From CAVPDE01 sp964580575 (lineage in GTDB: Bacteria > Desulfobacterota > DSM-4660 > Desulfatiglandales > HGW-15), in assembly GCA_964580575.1 (NCBI GenBank), contig CAZOLJ010000084.1, positions 1-18,908 on the forward strand: a stretch of DNA of 18,908 nt, given 5' to 3'. A program made the translations under genes and the position numbers. Under the pieces are notes generated by a model, which made no database searches, was not told where the DNA came from, and worked only from the letters and a program-made list of their open reading frames with translations. Shown here piece by piece: positions 1 through 6,265 of the stretch (its first letter is position 1; each line of letters begins with the position of its first letter).

Positions 1-9
1 AGGTTGCTG

Positions 10-31
10 AAAAACGCCCATCTGCGGCGTT
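10..31 (-). terminator. Probable terminator of waaA (possible dispersed repeat)
   Basis: Read on the minus strand just after the waaA stop codon, AACGCC and GGCGTT form a 6-bp stem around a 7-base loop, and the right arm runs straight into a short T tract. This is the layout of a weak intrinsic terminator. The surrounding sequence at 1-34 resembles a short repeat that I have the impression recurs in Desulfobacterota genomes, which cannot be tested in a single window. Confidence 0.45.
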
Positions 32-34
32 GCC

Positions 35-1333
35 CTATTCCCGTATCAGACGGGCAATGACTTCGGCATGCCTCGTTGAGGCCCCTTGGCTGTGCAGAAC
101 GGCTTCCCTGGCTCGCCGGCCCCCTTCTCGAAGCTCTTCCTGATGATTAAGAAAAAAGAGCGCTTTCTCTGCCAAGGCATCGGAATCTTTGACTTCGATT
201 CCCGCTCGCTCCTGCTCCAGGAGTTTCTTTGCCTCCGCGAAATCCTCCATCGAGGGTCCGTAGAAGACCATTTTTCCCCACACCGCCGGCTCCAGGGGGT
301 TTTGCCCGCCCAGGGGCACCAGGCTTGCGCCACAGAAAAGGATCGTTCCCACGCTGTAGATCTTGAAAAGCTCCCCAAAGGCGTTGACGAGGACTACGGG
401 TGCGGTACGCTCGACCCCGGGTCGCACCAGGTCGGACCAGAGTTGAACCTCCAAACCCTGCTGCCTGACCAGAGTCTCAATGCGGGACGTTCTCACGATA
501 TGTCTGGGGGCGATGACCAGCAACGTCTCAGGGAACTCTTTCGAAAGCCTTTTGTAAACGTTGAGCAGGATTTCTTCTTCTCCCTCCCGGGTGCTTCCGC
601 CGACAAAAACAGGCTGGAAAGGCTTGAGGCCCAGAAGCTTCTGCATCCTTGTTTCAATCGCCGGGTCGGTTTGTGAGGCGAGAAGATCGTGCTTTGCGTT
701 GCCGTTGACTTCGACCCTCTTGGGGTCCGCCCCCATATCCACGATCCGATGGGCATCTTCCTCCGTGATCATGCTCAAGGCGCTGACTTTTTTCAGGACA
801 TCACGAAAAAGAGGCCGGAAGGCGAGATACTTGCCAATGGATCTCGTGGAAATCCGGCCATGGACCAAGGCACACGGGATTCCTTTACGGTGTGTCTCCG
901 TGATCCATGCAGGCCAGATCTCTGTTTCCAAGAAAACCATGGCCTCGGGTTTCACTGCGGAAAGGGCTTTTCTCAGGGAAGGCAAGAAATCAAAGGGAGC
1001 ATACAGAACAGATCCTGTCTCAAAGAGCTCACATGCAAGATCGTGACCGTGCTCCGTGTTCGTGGAGAGGATCACTTCACACCCGGGCACAAGCTTTACC
1101 AGATGATTTGTGATGGATCGGGCAACCCTCACCTCCCCCAGGGAAGCCGCATGAATCCATATTCGCCTTGAGAGATGCCCGGCCCGGAGATTCTGAAGCG
1201 GAAGAAGCCCGAATCGCTCCCTGAATCCTGTCCGGAAACGGCCTGTGAGGCGTGTGTAGAGCCAGAAAGGAGGCAGGCCTGCCACAAAAACCCCGGAACT
1301 GAGAGTGGCATACGCTTTATAGAGAAGACTCAT
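35..1333 (-). CDS. waaA: 3-deoxy-D-manno-octulosonic acid (Kdo) transferase
   Basis: WaaA (KdtA) transfers Kdo from CMP-Kdo to lipid IVA at the inner face of the cytoplasmic membrane, an essential step in building the LPS inner core. The 432-residue protein has the usual family length. It starts with a hydrophobic membrane anchor (about residues 4-26) and carries the N-terminal GT-B motif HAASLGEV at 61-68, whose Glu67 is at the position of the catalytic base in the family. A C-terminal nucleotide-sugar segment contains GGQNPLEPA. The ATG start sits next to a divergent promoter region shared with purH, and a purine-rich stretch about 13 bases upstream is only a weak ribosome binding site. It lies apart from the kdsA-kdsC-lpt genes of the same pathway further right. 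I cannot tell from sequence whether it adds one or two Kdo residues. Confidence 0.95.
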   Translation of the reverse strand: MSLLYKAYATLSSGVFVAGLPPFWLYTRLTGRFRTGFRERFGLLPLQNLRAGHLSRRIWIHAASLGEVRVARSITNHLVKLVPGCEVILSTNTEHGHDLACELFETGSVLYAPFDFLPSLRKALSAVKPEAMVFLETEIWPAWITETHRKGIPCALVHGRISTRSIGKYLAFRPLFRDVLKKVSALSMITEEDAHRIVDMGADPKRVEVNGNAKHDLLASQTDPAIETRMQKLLGLKPFQPVFVGGSTREGEEEILLNVYKRLSKEFPETLLVIAPRHIVRTSRIETLVRQQGLEVQLWSDLVRPGVERTAPVVLVNAFGELFKIYSVGTILFCGASLVPLGGQNPLEPAVWGKMVFYGPSMEDFAEAKKLLEQERAGIEVKDSDALAEKALFFLNHQEELREGGRRAREAVLHSQGASTRHAEVIARLIRE

Positions 1334-1357
1334 GTGGTCGGCTTTACCCTTTCCCTC

Positions 1358-1385
1358 TTGATCCTAAGCGGGATTTAATTATAGA
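1358..1385 (+). promoter_or_regulatory. Candidate promoter for the IMP cyclohydrolase gene
   Basis: TTGATC (1358-1363) and TATAGA (1380-1385) are separated by 16 bases. Transcription would start near 1392, and a GGAGG ribosome binding site follows at 1416-1420, eleven bases before the ATG. The -10 box overlaps the -10 box of the opposing waaA promoter. Confidence 0.4.
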
Positions 1386-1406
1386 TTGCTCCTGCTCGGA
1401 AACCAA
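1378..1406 (-). promoter_or_regulatory. Candidate sigma-70 promoter for waaA
   Basis: On the minus strand TTGGTT (1401-1406) is followed after 17 bases by a perfect TATAAT (1378-1383). The start of transcription would fall near 1371, giving a leader of roughly 40 bases before the waaA ATG. It overlaps the opposing purH promoter candidate. Confidence 0.5.
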
Positions 1407-1431
1407 TCAAAATTCGGAGGACATTCAGGTC

Positions 1432-2028
1432 ATGAGGAAGATCGAAAGAGCCATCATCAGCGTTACCGATAAAGCAGGCGTTGTGGAGTTCGTGAAATCG
1501 CTCTCCAAATTCGGCGTGGAAATCCTCTCCACAGGAGGCACAGCCAAGGCCCTTCGCCAGGGGGGAGTCTCGGTGATGGACATCTCGGACTACACGGGGT
1601 TTCCCGAAATGCTTGACGGCCGTGTGAAGACGCTCCACCCCAAGGTGCACGGCGGCCTTCTCGGCATGAGGGACAACCCGGAGCATGTTCGGGTCATGAA
1701 GGAACACGGCATCAAGAATATCGACATGATTGTCGTAAACCTGTATCAATTCGAAAAAACAGTGGCCAAGGAGGGCGTCACCCTGGACGAAGCCATCGAA
1801 AACATCGACATCGGAGGGCCCACCATGCTACGGTCCTCAGCCAAGAACTACAAAGATGTGACCGTGATCGTGGATCCCGCAGACTATGCTCTCGTTCTCA
1901 GAGAGATGGAACAGGCAGGAGGCGCCACCTCCCTCAAGACAAGATTCCGGTTGGCCAAAAAGGTTTTCCGCCTCACGCACCTCTATGACGGGGCTATTAC
2001 GAAATATCTGGAAAAAATTGAACTCTAG
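1432..2028 (+). CDS. purH: Stand-alone IMP cyclohydrolase (PurH N-terminal domain)
   Basis: This 198-residue protein corresponds to the MGS-like IMP cyclohydrolase domain of PurH, which closes FAICAR to IMP in the last step of purine synthesis. Family signatures are ISVTDKAGVVEF near the N terminus, LSTGGTAKALR, GRVKTLHPKVHGGLLG at about 64-79, and IDIGGPTMLRSSAKN. Bifunctional PurH is about 510-530 residues. Here the protein ends at a clean stop codon just after the cyclohydrolase domain, and nothing like the AICAR transformylase domain follows in the next 360 bases in any plus frame. A GGAGG ribosome binding site precedes the ATG. The missing formyltransferase must be encoded elsewhere, either as a separate transformylase or as an archaeal-type PurP. 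The gene is alone between waaA and the TRAP operon. The symbol applies to the domain only. Confidence 0.9.
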   Translation: MRKIERAIISVTDKAGVVEFVKSLSKFGVEILSTGGTAKALRQGGVSVMDISDYTGFPEMLDGRVKTLHPKVHGGLLGMRDNPEHVRVMKEHGIKNIDMIVVNLYQFEKTVAKEGVTLDEAIENIDIGGPTMLRSSAKNYKDVTVIVDPADYALVLREMEQAGGATSLKTRFRLAKKVFRLTHLYDGAITKYLEKIEL

Positions 2029-2035
2029 CATGCAG

Positions 2036-2065
2036 GGAAGAAGCACGGTCATTCTTCCGGTTTTC
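2036..2065 (+). terminator. Weak terminator-like hairpin after purH
   Basis: GGAAGAA (2036-2042) and TTCTTCC (2052-2058) form a perfect 7-bp stem with a 9-base loop, then GG and a short T run. It lies eight bases after the purH stop codon. The stem is AT-rich, so efficiency is doubtful. Confidence 0.3.
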
Positions 2066-2097
2066 CTTGCTTTTCGGTGTTTCTTTATCGTATTTTC

Positions 2098-2130
2098 TTG
2101 ACATCCGGAAGCTGGCTTTGTAGTTATAAT
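2098..2130 (+). promoter_or_regulatory. Promoter-like boxes for the TRAP operon, 21-bp spacing
   Basis: A perfect TTGACA (2098-2103) and a perfect TATAAT (2125-2130) lie upstream of dctP, but 21 bases separate them instead of 16-18. No better -35 hexamer sits at the normal distance from the TATAAT. It could be an activator-dependent promoter or a chance pairing. If used, the mRNA leader would be about 250 bases. Confidence 0.3.
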
Positions 2131-2387
2131 ATAGCTAATTTTGGGCTTCCTTTGTTTGACTCCTTTTAGGCCTCGGATTTTGTGAACTACGACATGCTTT
2201 GCATGGTTCAGGCTGGCCCGAAAAATTCATACAGAGGAGGTGATTGACCCGACAAGGTAACGCTGCCGGTGCTTGAGGCATGCTTCGGAATTGGTTATGT
2301 CCGGAGCGCTTCAGGAGCGCGGCTGAAAAAGATGAAATTGGTCCAGGTTTCACTTCATCAAACCCTTAACAATCAGGAGAAATACGA

Positions 2388-3413
2388 ATGAGAGTGTCAA
2401 AGTGGGCAATTGGCGTCTTCTGTGTCATGCTGGTAGGCTTCATGTTTTCCACGTCGCCTGTTTTCGGGCAGGCAAAACCCATCGAACTCACCTACTCCAA
2501 CTTCTTCCCCGCCCCACACAAGAACGCTGTCCTTTCCGTAGAATGGGGCAAAGAGGTCGAAAAGAGAACCAATGGTAAAGTCAAAGTCACGGTTTTCCCT
2601 GGCGGCACTCTTACCCCCGCGGCTCAATGCTATGACGGTGTGGTAAAGGGTCTCTCTGATGTGGGACTGTCCGTTCTCGGGTACACCCGCGGCAGATTCC
2701 CTTTGACTGAAGTCATCGACCTCCCTCTGGGCTACAGGAACGGCATGGAAGCCACAAAACTGATCAACATTTACTATAAGAAGTTCCAACCGAAAGAATT
2801 CAATGACGTGAAAGTCATGTTCCTCCATGCCCATGGGCCGGGCATCCTGCATACCAAGAAACCTGTGGCGACATTAGAGGACTTGAAAGGCGTGAAGATC
2901 GCGTGCCACGGTCTCAGCTCGAAAATCGTGGGAGCTCTTGGCGCGGTACCCGTCGCCATGCCCATGCCCGAACGATATGACGCGATTCAAAAGGGCGTTG
3001 CAGAAGGTGGCGTGTTCCCCCTCGAAGCGCTGAAAGGGTGGAAACTGGCTGAAGTGGTCAATTCCACGACATTGAATTATGGCTCGGCTTATACCACAGG
3101 CTTTTTTGTGGTTATGAATAAAGAAAAATGGGCTTCCTTGCCTGCCGACGCACAAAAGATCATTGAAGAGATTAATGAGGAATGGATTATAAAGACAGGA
3201 CAAGGATGGGATGAGATCGACAAGGAAGGCGCGGATCTCGCAGCTTCCAAGGGAATCAAGGCCATTGCGCTATCAAAGGCAGAGGACGAGAGATGGCACA
3301 AGCTGGTGCAGCCTGTTCTGGATGACTATGTAAAGGCCATGAAGGAGAAGAATCTCCCGGGCGAAGAAGCCCTCAAATTCTGCCAGGAGGAATTGGCGAA
3401 ACTTCAAAAGTAA
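2388..3413 (+). CDS. dctP: TRAP transporter solute-binding protein (DctP family)
   Basis: This is the periplasmic binding protein of a tripartite ATP-independent periplasmic transporter. These systems use an ion gradient to import organic acids and related solutes. The 341-residue protein begins with a Sec signal peptide (residues 1 to about 28, ending near FGQA) and continues with the DctP fold: IELTYSNFFPAPH, FPGGTL, the segment EDLKGVKIA, and MPMPERYDAIQKGVAEGG. In characterised members such as SiaP the LKGxKxR segment carries the arginine that salt-bridges the ligand carboxylate. Here that position is Ala172 (codon GCG at 2901-2903), which is unusual. AGGAG lies eight bases before the ATG. 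It heads the dctP-dctQ-dctM operon, and a strong hairpin follows it. The substrate cannot be read from the sequence. The symbol is used in the family sense. Confidence 0.92.
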   Translation: MRVSKWAIGVFCVMLVGFMFSTSPVFGQAKPIELTYSNFFPAPHKNAVLSVEWGKEVEKRTNGKVKVTVFPGGTLTPAAQCYDGVVKGLSDVGLSVLGYTRGRFPLTEVIDLPLGYRNGMEATKLINIYYKKFQPKEFNDVKVMFLHAHGPGILHTKKPVATLEDLKGVKIACHGLSSKIVGALGAVPVAMPMPERYDAIQKGVAEGGVFPLEALKGWKLAEVVNSTTLNYGSAYTTGFFVVMNKEKWASLPADAQKIIEEINEEWIIKTGQGWDEIDKEGADLAASKGIKAIALSKAEDERWHKLVQPVLDDYVKAMKEKNLPGEEALKFCQEELAKLQK

Positions 3414-3419
3414 AGTTTA

Positions 3420-3451
3420 GGGGAAGGGATGGGGACATCCCTTCCCCTTTT
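3420..3451 (+). terminator. Strong hairpin/attenuator between dctP and dctQ
   Basis: GGGGAAGGGATG (3420-3431) pairs perfectly with CATCCCTTCCCC (3436-3447), giving a 12-bp stem with a GGGA loop and then TTTT. It starts seven bases after the dctP stop codon. It should end much of the transcription, or protect the 3' end of dctP mRNA. Either would make the binding protein more abundant than the two membrane subunits. Confidence 0.85.
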
Positions 3452-3489
3452 CGTCTAAAGCACTAATAAACATAAAGCTGGAGTGCTTC

Positions 3490-3972
3490 ATGCAGTCGTT
3501 AATCAACAAGGTGCAGGGACTCAGCAAGCTTCTCAACATCATCGCAGGAATCGCCATCACCTTCATGATGTTCCTGACGGTAACGGATGTCATCCTCCGA
3601 TCTTTTCGAAAACCGATCGTTGGCACCTATGAGCTTGTCGCCTTCTCAGGAGCCATCGTGATTGGTTTCGCCGTCCCCCTCACCACCTTTCTCAAGGGCC
3701 ATGTGCTCGTGGATTTTTTTGTTCTCAAGTTTCCGAAAGGAATACGGAACACCGTCCACATTATTACGAGACTCCTTGGAATCGGGCTTTTTTCCCTACT
3801 CGGATGGAACCTCATCAAACTGGGGATGGATCTTTATCGCACAGGAGAGGTCTCTCTCACGCTGCAGTTGCCCTTCTATCCAGTGGCATACGGAATCGGG
3901 GTCTGCTGCTTTGTTCAATGTCTCGTGCTCATCGCTCACATCCTTCAGGTGATCGGAGGGACCTATGAGTGA
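3490..3972 (+). CDS. dctQ: TRAP transporter small permease subunit (DctQ family)
   Basis: This 160-residue protein is the small membrane subunit that joins DctM to form the membrane domain of the TRAP transporter. Four hydrophobic helices can be seen at about residues 14-36, 47-69, 88-110 and 130-155, the expected topology and length. A typical family stretch is the DVILRSFRKPIVGTYELV segment between helices 1 and 2, and GHVLVDFF follows helix 2. A GGAG ribosome binding site precedes the ATG. The gene overlaps dctM by eight bases, which suggests translational coupling of the two permease subunits, and it is separated from dctP by the hairpin at 3420-3451. Confidence 0.9.
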   Translation: MQSLINKVQGLSKLLNIIAGIAITFMMFLTVTDVILRSFRKPIVGTYELVAFSGAIVIGFAVPLTTFLKGHVLVDFFVLKFPKGIRNTVHIITRLLGIGLFSLLGWNLIKLGMDLYRTGEVSLTLQLPFYPVAYGIGVCCFVQCLVLIAHILQVIGGTYE

Positions 3973-5266
3973 GGTAACGATCGGACTCCTCGGGCTCGCG
4001 ATTGTTCTTATCCTGTTCCTGACCGGTATTGAACTGGGCTTTGCCATGGCGCTGGTCGGATTTATCGGATTTAGCTTTCTGGTTTCGGCCAAAGCCGGTT
4101 TGAATCTTCTGGCCAAGGACTTCTTCGACGTCTTTGCCTCTTATGGTTTCACCGTCATTCCTCTCTTTGTCCTCATGGGCCAGATCGCTTTTAATGCCGG
4201 CATTGCGAAACGGCTTTACGATGCATCCTACCGATTCATCGGACACATCCCCGGTGGCTTGGCTATGGCCACCGTGGCCGGGGCAACGGTATTCAAGGCC
4301 ATTTGCGGGTCTTCGCCTGCTACGGCCGCTACCTTTGCCAGCGTGGCTGTGCCTGAGATGGATCGATACAACTACGACAAGAAACTGTCCACGGGGATCG
4401 TGGCAACCGTCGGGACCCTTGGCATCCTCATCCCACCCAGTGTGACCCTGATTGTGTTCGGCATTATCACGGAGCAGTCCATTGGAAAACTCTTTCTCGC
4501 CGGGCTTGTTCCGGGATTGATGATCGCCTTTTTCTTTATCTGCATCATCTACGTCTGGTGCAAGTTGAACCCGGCGCTCGGCCCGAAAGGTGAGCGGTCC
4601 ACCTGGAAGCAGCGGTTTGCAAGCCTACCAGAGGTGCTGTGGGTCGTTGGTGTGTTTTTGCTTGTCATCGGCGGATTGATGTACGGCTTCTTCACTCCTA
4701 CAGAGGCAGGAAGTGTCGGCACCTTCGCCGTCTTGCTTTTATCGATTATCAAAAGGGACATCGGGTTCAAGGGATACATCAAGTCAGTCATGGAGTCTCT
4801 CCGCACGGCCTGCATGGTCCTCATGTTGATTGCGGGGTCAACGGTCCTTGGTCATTTTCTTGCGAGAACGAAAATTCCCATGATCGCTGCGGATTGGATA
4901 GTTACGCTTCCTCTCAGCCCTGATGTGATCATGATCATTATCAGTATGCTCTATCTTCTGGGCGGCTCTTTTATCGACGACCTCGCCTTCATGGTTCTAG
5001 CGACGCCCATTTTCTATCCAGTCATCATTAAATTGGGCTATGATCCCCTCTGGTTCGGCATGATCATTGCCATCACCGTCATGGTTGGTGTGGTCATTCC
5101 CCCTGTAGCGATCAACGTCTTTGTGGTCAGAGCCATTACGAAACAACCGTTCAGCGTGATTTACAACGGGGTTTATCCGTTCCTGCTCAGCCTTGTGTTT
5201 TGTGCCTTACTGCTCTTCCTGTTCCCCCAGATCGCAACCTTCCTCCCCAATATGCTAATGAGGTAG
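3965..5266 (+). CDS. dctM: TRAP transporter large permease subunit (DctM family)
   Basis: DctM forms the ion-coupled transport channel of the TRAP system. At 433 residues it has the family length and is hydrophobic throughout, consistent with about 12 membrane segments. Family signatures include PLFVLMGQIAFNAGI (66-80), the CGSSPATAATFASVAVPEM segment beginning at 114, TLGILIPPSV (151-160), and the second-half repeat around FIDDLAFMVLATPIFYPV, which matches the inverted-repeat architecture of the family. The start codon ATG lies inside the end of dctQ, and the ribosome binding site must therefore be within dctQ. A strong two-way terminator follows ten bases after the stop codon. Context gives no substrate. 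A neighbouring PaaK-like CoA ligase suggests an organic acid, but it is a separate transcription unit. Confidence 0.93.
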   Translation: MSEVTIGLLGLAIVLILFLTGIELGFAMALVGFIGFSFLVSAKAGLNLLAKDFFDVFASYGFTVIPLFVLMGQIAFNAGIAKRLYDASYRFIGHIPGGLAMATVAGATVFKAICGSSPATAATFASVAVPEMDRYNYDKKLSTGIVATVGTLGILIPPSVTLIVFGIITEQSIGKLFLAGLVPGLMIAFFFICIIYVWCKLNPALGPKGERSTWKQRFASLPEVLWVVGVFLLVIGGLMYGFFTPTEAGSVGTFAVLLLSIIKRDIGFKGYIKSVMESLRTACMVLMLIAGSTVLGHFLARTKIPMIAADWIVTLPLSPDVIMIIISMLYLLGGSFIDDLAFMVLATPIFYPVIIKLGYDPLWFGMIIAITVMVGVVIPPVAINVFVVRAITKQPFSVIYNGVYPFLLSLVFCALLLFLFPQIATFLPNMLMR

Positions 5267-5275
5267 TCACCAATC

Positions 5276-5322
5276 AAGAATAAAGAGGCCTGCGCCCGAC
5301 GGCAACAGGCCTCTTTATTCTT
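5276..5322. terminator. Bidirectional terminator between dctM and the response regulator
   Basis: A perfect 17-bp inverted repeat, AAGAATAAAGAGGCCTG at 5276-5292 and its complement at 5306-5322, surrounds a 13-base loop. The A/T-rich outer stem supplies a T tract on each strand. It lies between the convergent dctM (plus) and response regulator (minus) genes and can serve both. Confidence 0.92.
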
Positions 5323-5336
5323 AATACCAGCCTAGA

Positions 5337-5825
5337 CTATTTCCCCCATTCCCTCCAGTTGAACCCTGTTTTCTTCTCCCAGTCCGATTCAAAGGCCTGG
5401 CTGAAAAAACCATGGAGCTTCTCAAAGAGGCGCTTCCAGCCTGACTGATAGTCGTATTTCAGCACGTCCTCCAGGAAGGGAACAACTTCCCCCAGCTTGT
5501 TCTTGGGGAGATAGGCCCTGGCCTTCATGTCGTAAGACCGTTTGAGCGCTTCCGGGGTCAGCGCATGGGCGGTGAGCATCGCGACCTTGAGGTTGCGCTT
5601 CACGGCGATTTCAAGAAGATCGAAACCGCGGACGCCCATAATGTCCAGGACAACGATATCGTAATTCTGCGATTCGAGGAGTTTCTTCGCATCCTCATAC
5701 GTTGTGACCTTCTCGAACTTGGCGTTCGGGCACTTGTACGTGATCTCTTCCTCCAGAACGGCAAGCACGTCCGGTTCATCATCGATTGCCAGAATTTTTT
5801 TGCCATCAAGAATGGATTGGGTCAT
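5337..5825 (-). CDS. Receiver-domain response regulator without an output domain
   Basis: This 162-residue protein has a complete CheY-like receiver domain: the acidic pair Asp15-Asp16 in ILAIDDEPDV, the phosphoacceptor Asp61 in VVLDIMG, Thr85 in MLTAHA, and Lys108 in YLPKNK. The lysine is followed by Asn rather than the usual Pro. After about residue 122 there is a 40-residue aromatic, amphipathic tail (KLHGFFSQAF, KKTGFNWREW) and no recognisable DNA-binding or enzymatic output domain, so it probably works by protein contact. AGGAG lies nine bases before the ATG. No histidine kinase is in the window. It lies 54 bases downstream of a small cysteine-rich protein on the same strand, probably in one transcript. 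The partner kinase and target are unknown. Confidence 0.88.
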   Translation of the reverse strand: MTQSILDGKKILAIDDEPDVLAVLEEEITYKCPNAKFEKVTTYEDAKKLLESQNYDIVVLDIMGVRGFDLLEIAVKRNLKVAMLTAHALTPEALKRSYDMKARAYLPKNKLGEVVPFLEDVLKYDYQSGWKRLFEKLHGFFSQAFESDWEKKTGFNWREWGK

Positions 5826-5879
5826 CGCTGAAATCTCCTTCGTCTTCTATCGGCAACATAGGACAGCAATGGTTTTTTG

Positions 5880-6068
5880 TCAAGAGTCTCGTCTTGTTGC
5901 AGCTCTTCGGGGCTTTTTCTTTTTTTCTGAACAGGGAGCATTCTTGTGGACAAGGCGTTTTCTCTTTTCACAGAAGACGGCCTGAAAGGTCCGACAGCTC
6001 CCCGCACCGTCCACCGCCTCGTCCCCCGGCCACCGGGCATACCGGCAGTTGAGATCGCAGAATTCCAT
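5880..6068 (-). CDS. Small cysteine-rich protein (62 aa), function unknown
   Basis: The frame encodes a compact 62-residue protein from an ATG preceded by AGGAG eleven bases upstream. It begins MEFCDLNCRYARWP and continues with GSCRTFQAVFC, LVHKNAPC and a basic, lysine/arginine-rich tail. Cysteines at 4, 8, 25, 33 and 46 plus His41 could hold one metal ion or a small Fe-S centre. The CxxxC start and evenly placed later cysteines look like a designed small domain rather than a chance frame. An in-frame start 20 codons upstream exists, but the added residues are low-complexity and lie before the ribosome binding site. I have a recollection, not verified here, of similar short proteins in Desulfobacterota. 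The response regulator follows 54 bases downstream on the same strand. Function is unknown, and a chance ORF remains possible. Confidence 0.6.
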   Translation of the reverse strand: MEFCDLNCRYARWPGDEAVDGAGSCRTFQAVFCEKRKRLVHKNAPCSEKKKKPRRAATRRDS

Positions 6069-6180
6069 ACTGCAACTTTCTCCTCTTCCTTCTTTTCTCT
6101 TTATCCCTTTCCGCCAAGTCGTGTCCACAGATTTCCAGTTGTCATTCCGAGCGCTTTAATGTATGAAACCTCCTGTTGAG

Positions 6181-6200
6181 GAAACCCTGGTTGCGGTTTC
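6181..6200. promoter_or_regulatory. Inverted repeat upstream of the CoA ligase, possible operator
   Basis: GAAACC (6181-6186) and GGTTTC (6195-6200) form an inverted repeat with an 8-base spacer, and a third copy GAAACC lies at 6165-6170. They sit in the divergent region between the cysteine-rich protein gene and the PaaK-like gene, where a repressor or activator would be expected. I find no convincing -35/-10 pair for the ligase gene here. Confidence 0.25.
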
Positions 6201-6265
6201 GGCAGAAAAATTGAAAGTCTCTTTTGGGTGATGAATTCAGCCTTTTTCCATGAAAGGGGGGCATC

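Larger units (their letters stand above)
2029..2387 (+). other. Non-coding leader region upstream of dctP
   Basis: These 359 bases contain no ORF that I can support. They hold the weak purH terminator, a TTGACA/TATAAT pair with abnormal spacing (2098-2130), a short palindrome CATGCtttGCATG (2193-2205), and a strong ribosome-binding-like GAGGAGGTGAT at 2234-2244 that is not followed by a well-placed start codon. They also hold a small hairpin GCGCT/AGCGC (2306-2320) and an inverted repeat GATGAA/TTCATC with a 17-base spacer (2331-2359) just before the dctP ribosome binding site. I recognise no riboswitch family. Confidence 0.5.

Noticed and set aside
2244..2276. Ten-codon leader peptide starting TTG after GAGGAGGTGAT
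   Set aside because: The start would be only about three bases from the GGAGG, too close for efficient initiation, and the codons show no attenuation pattern.
5946..6179. Plus-strand 77-residue GTG-start frame
   Set aside because: No ribosome binding site and a Pro/Ser-rich sequence without a pattern. The opposite strand holds the more convincing cysteine-rich protein.
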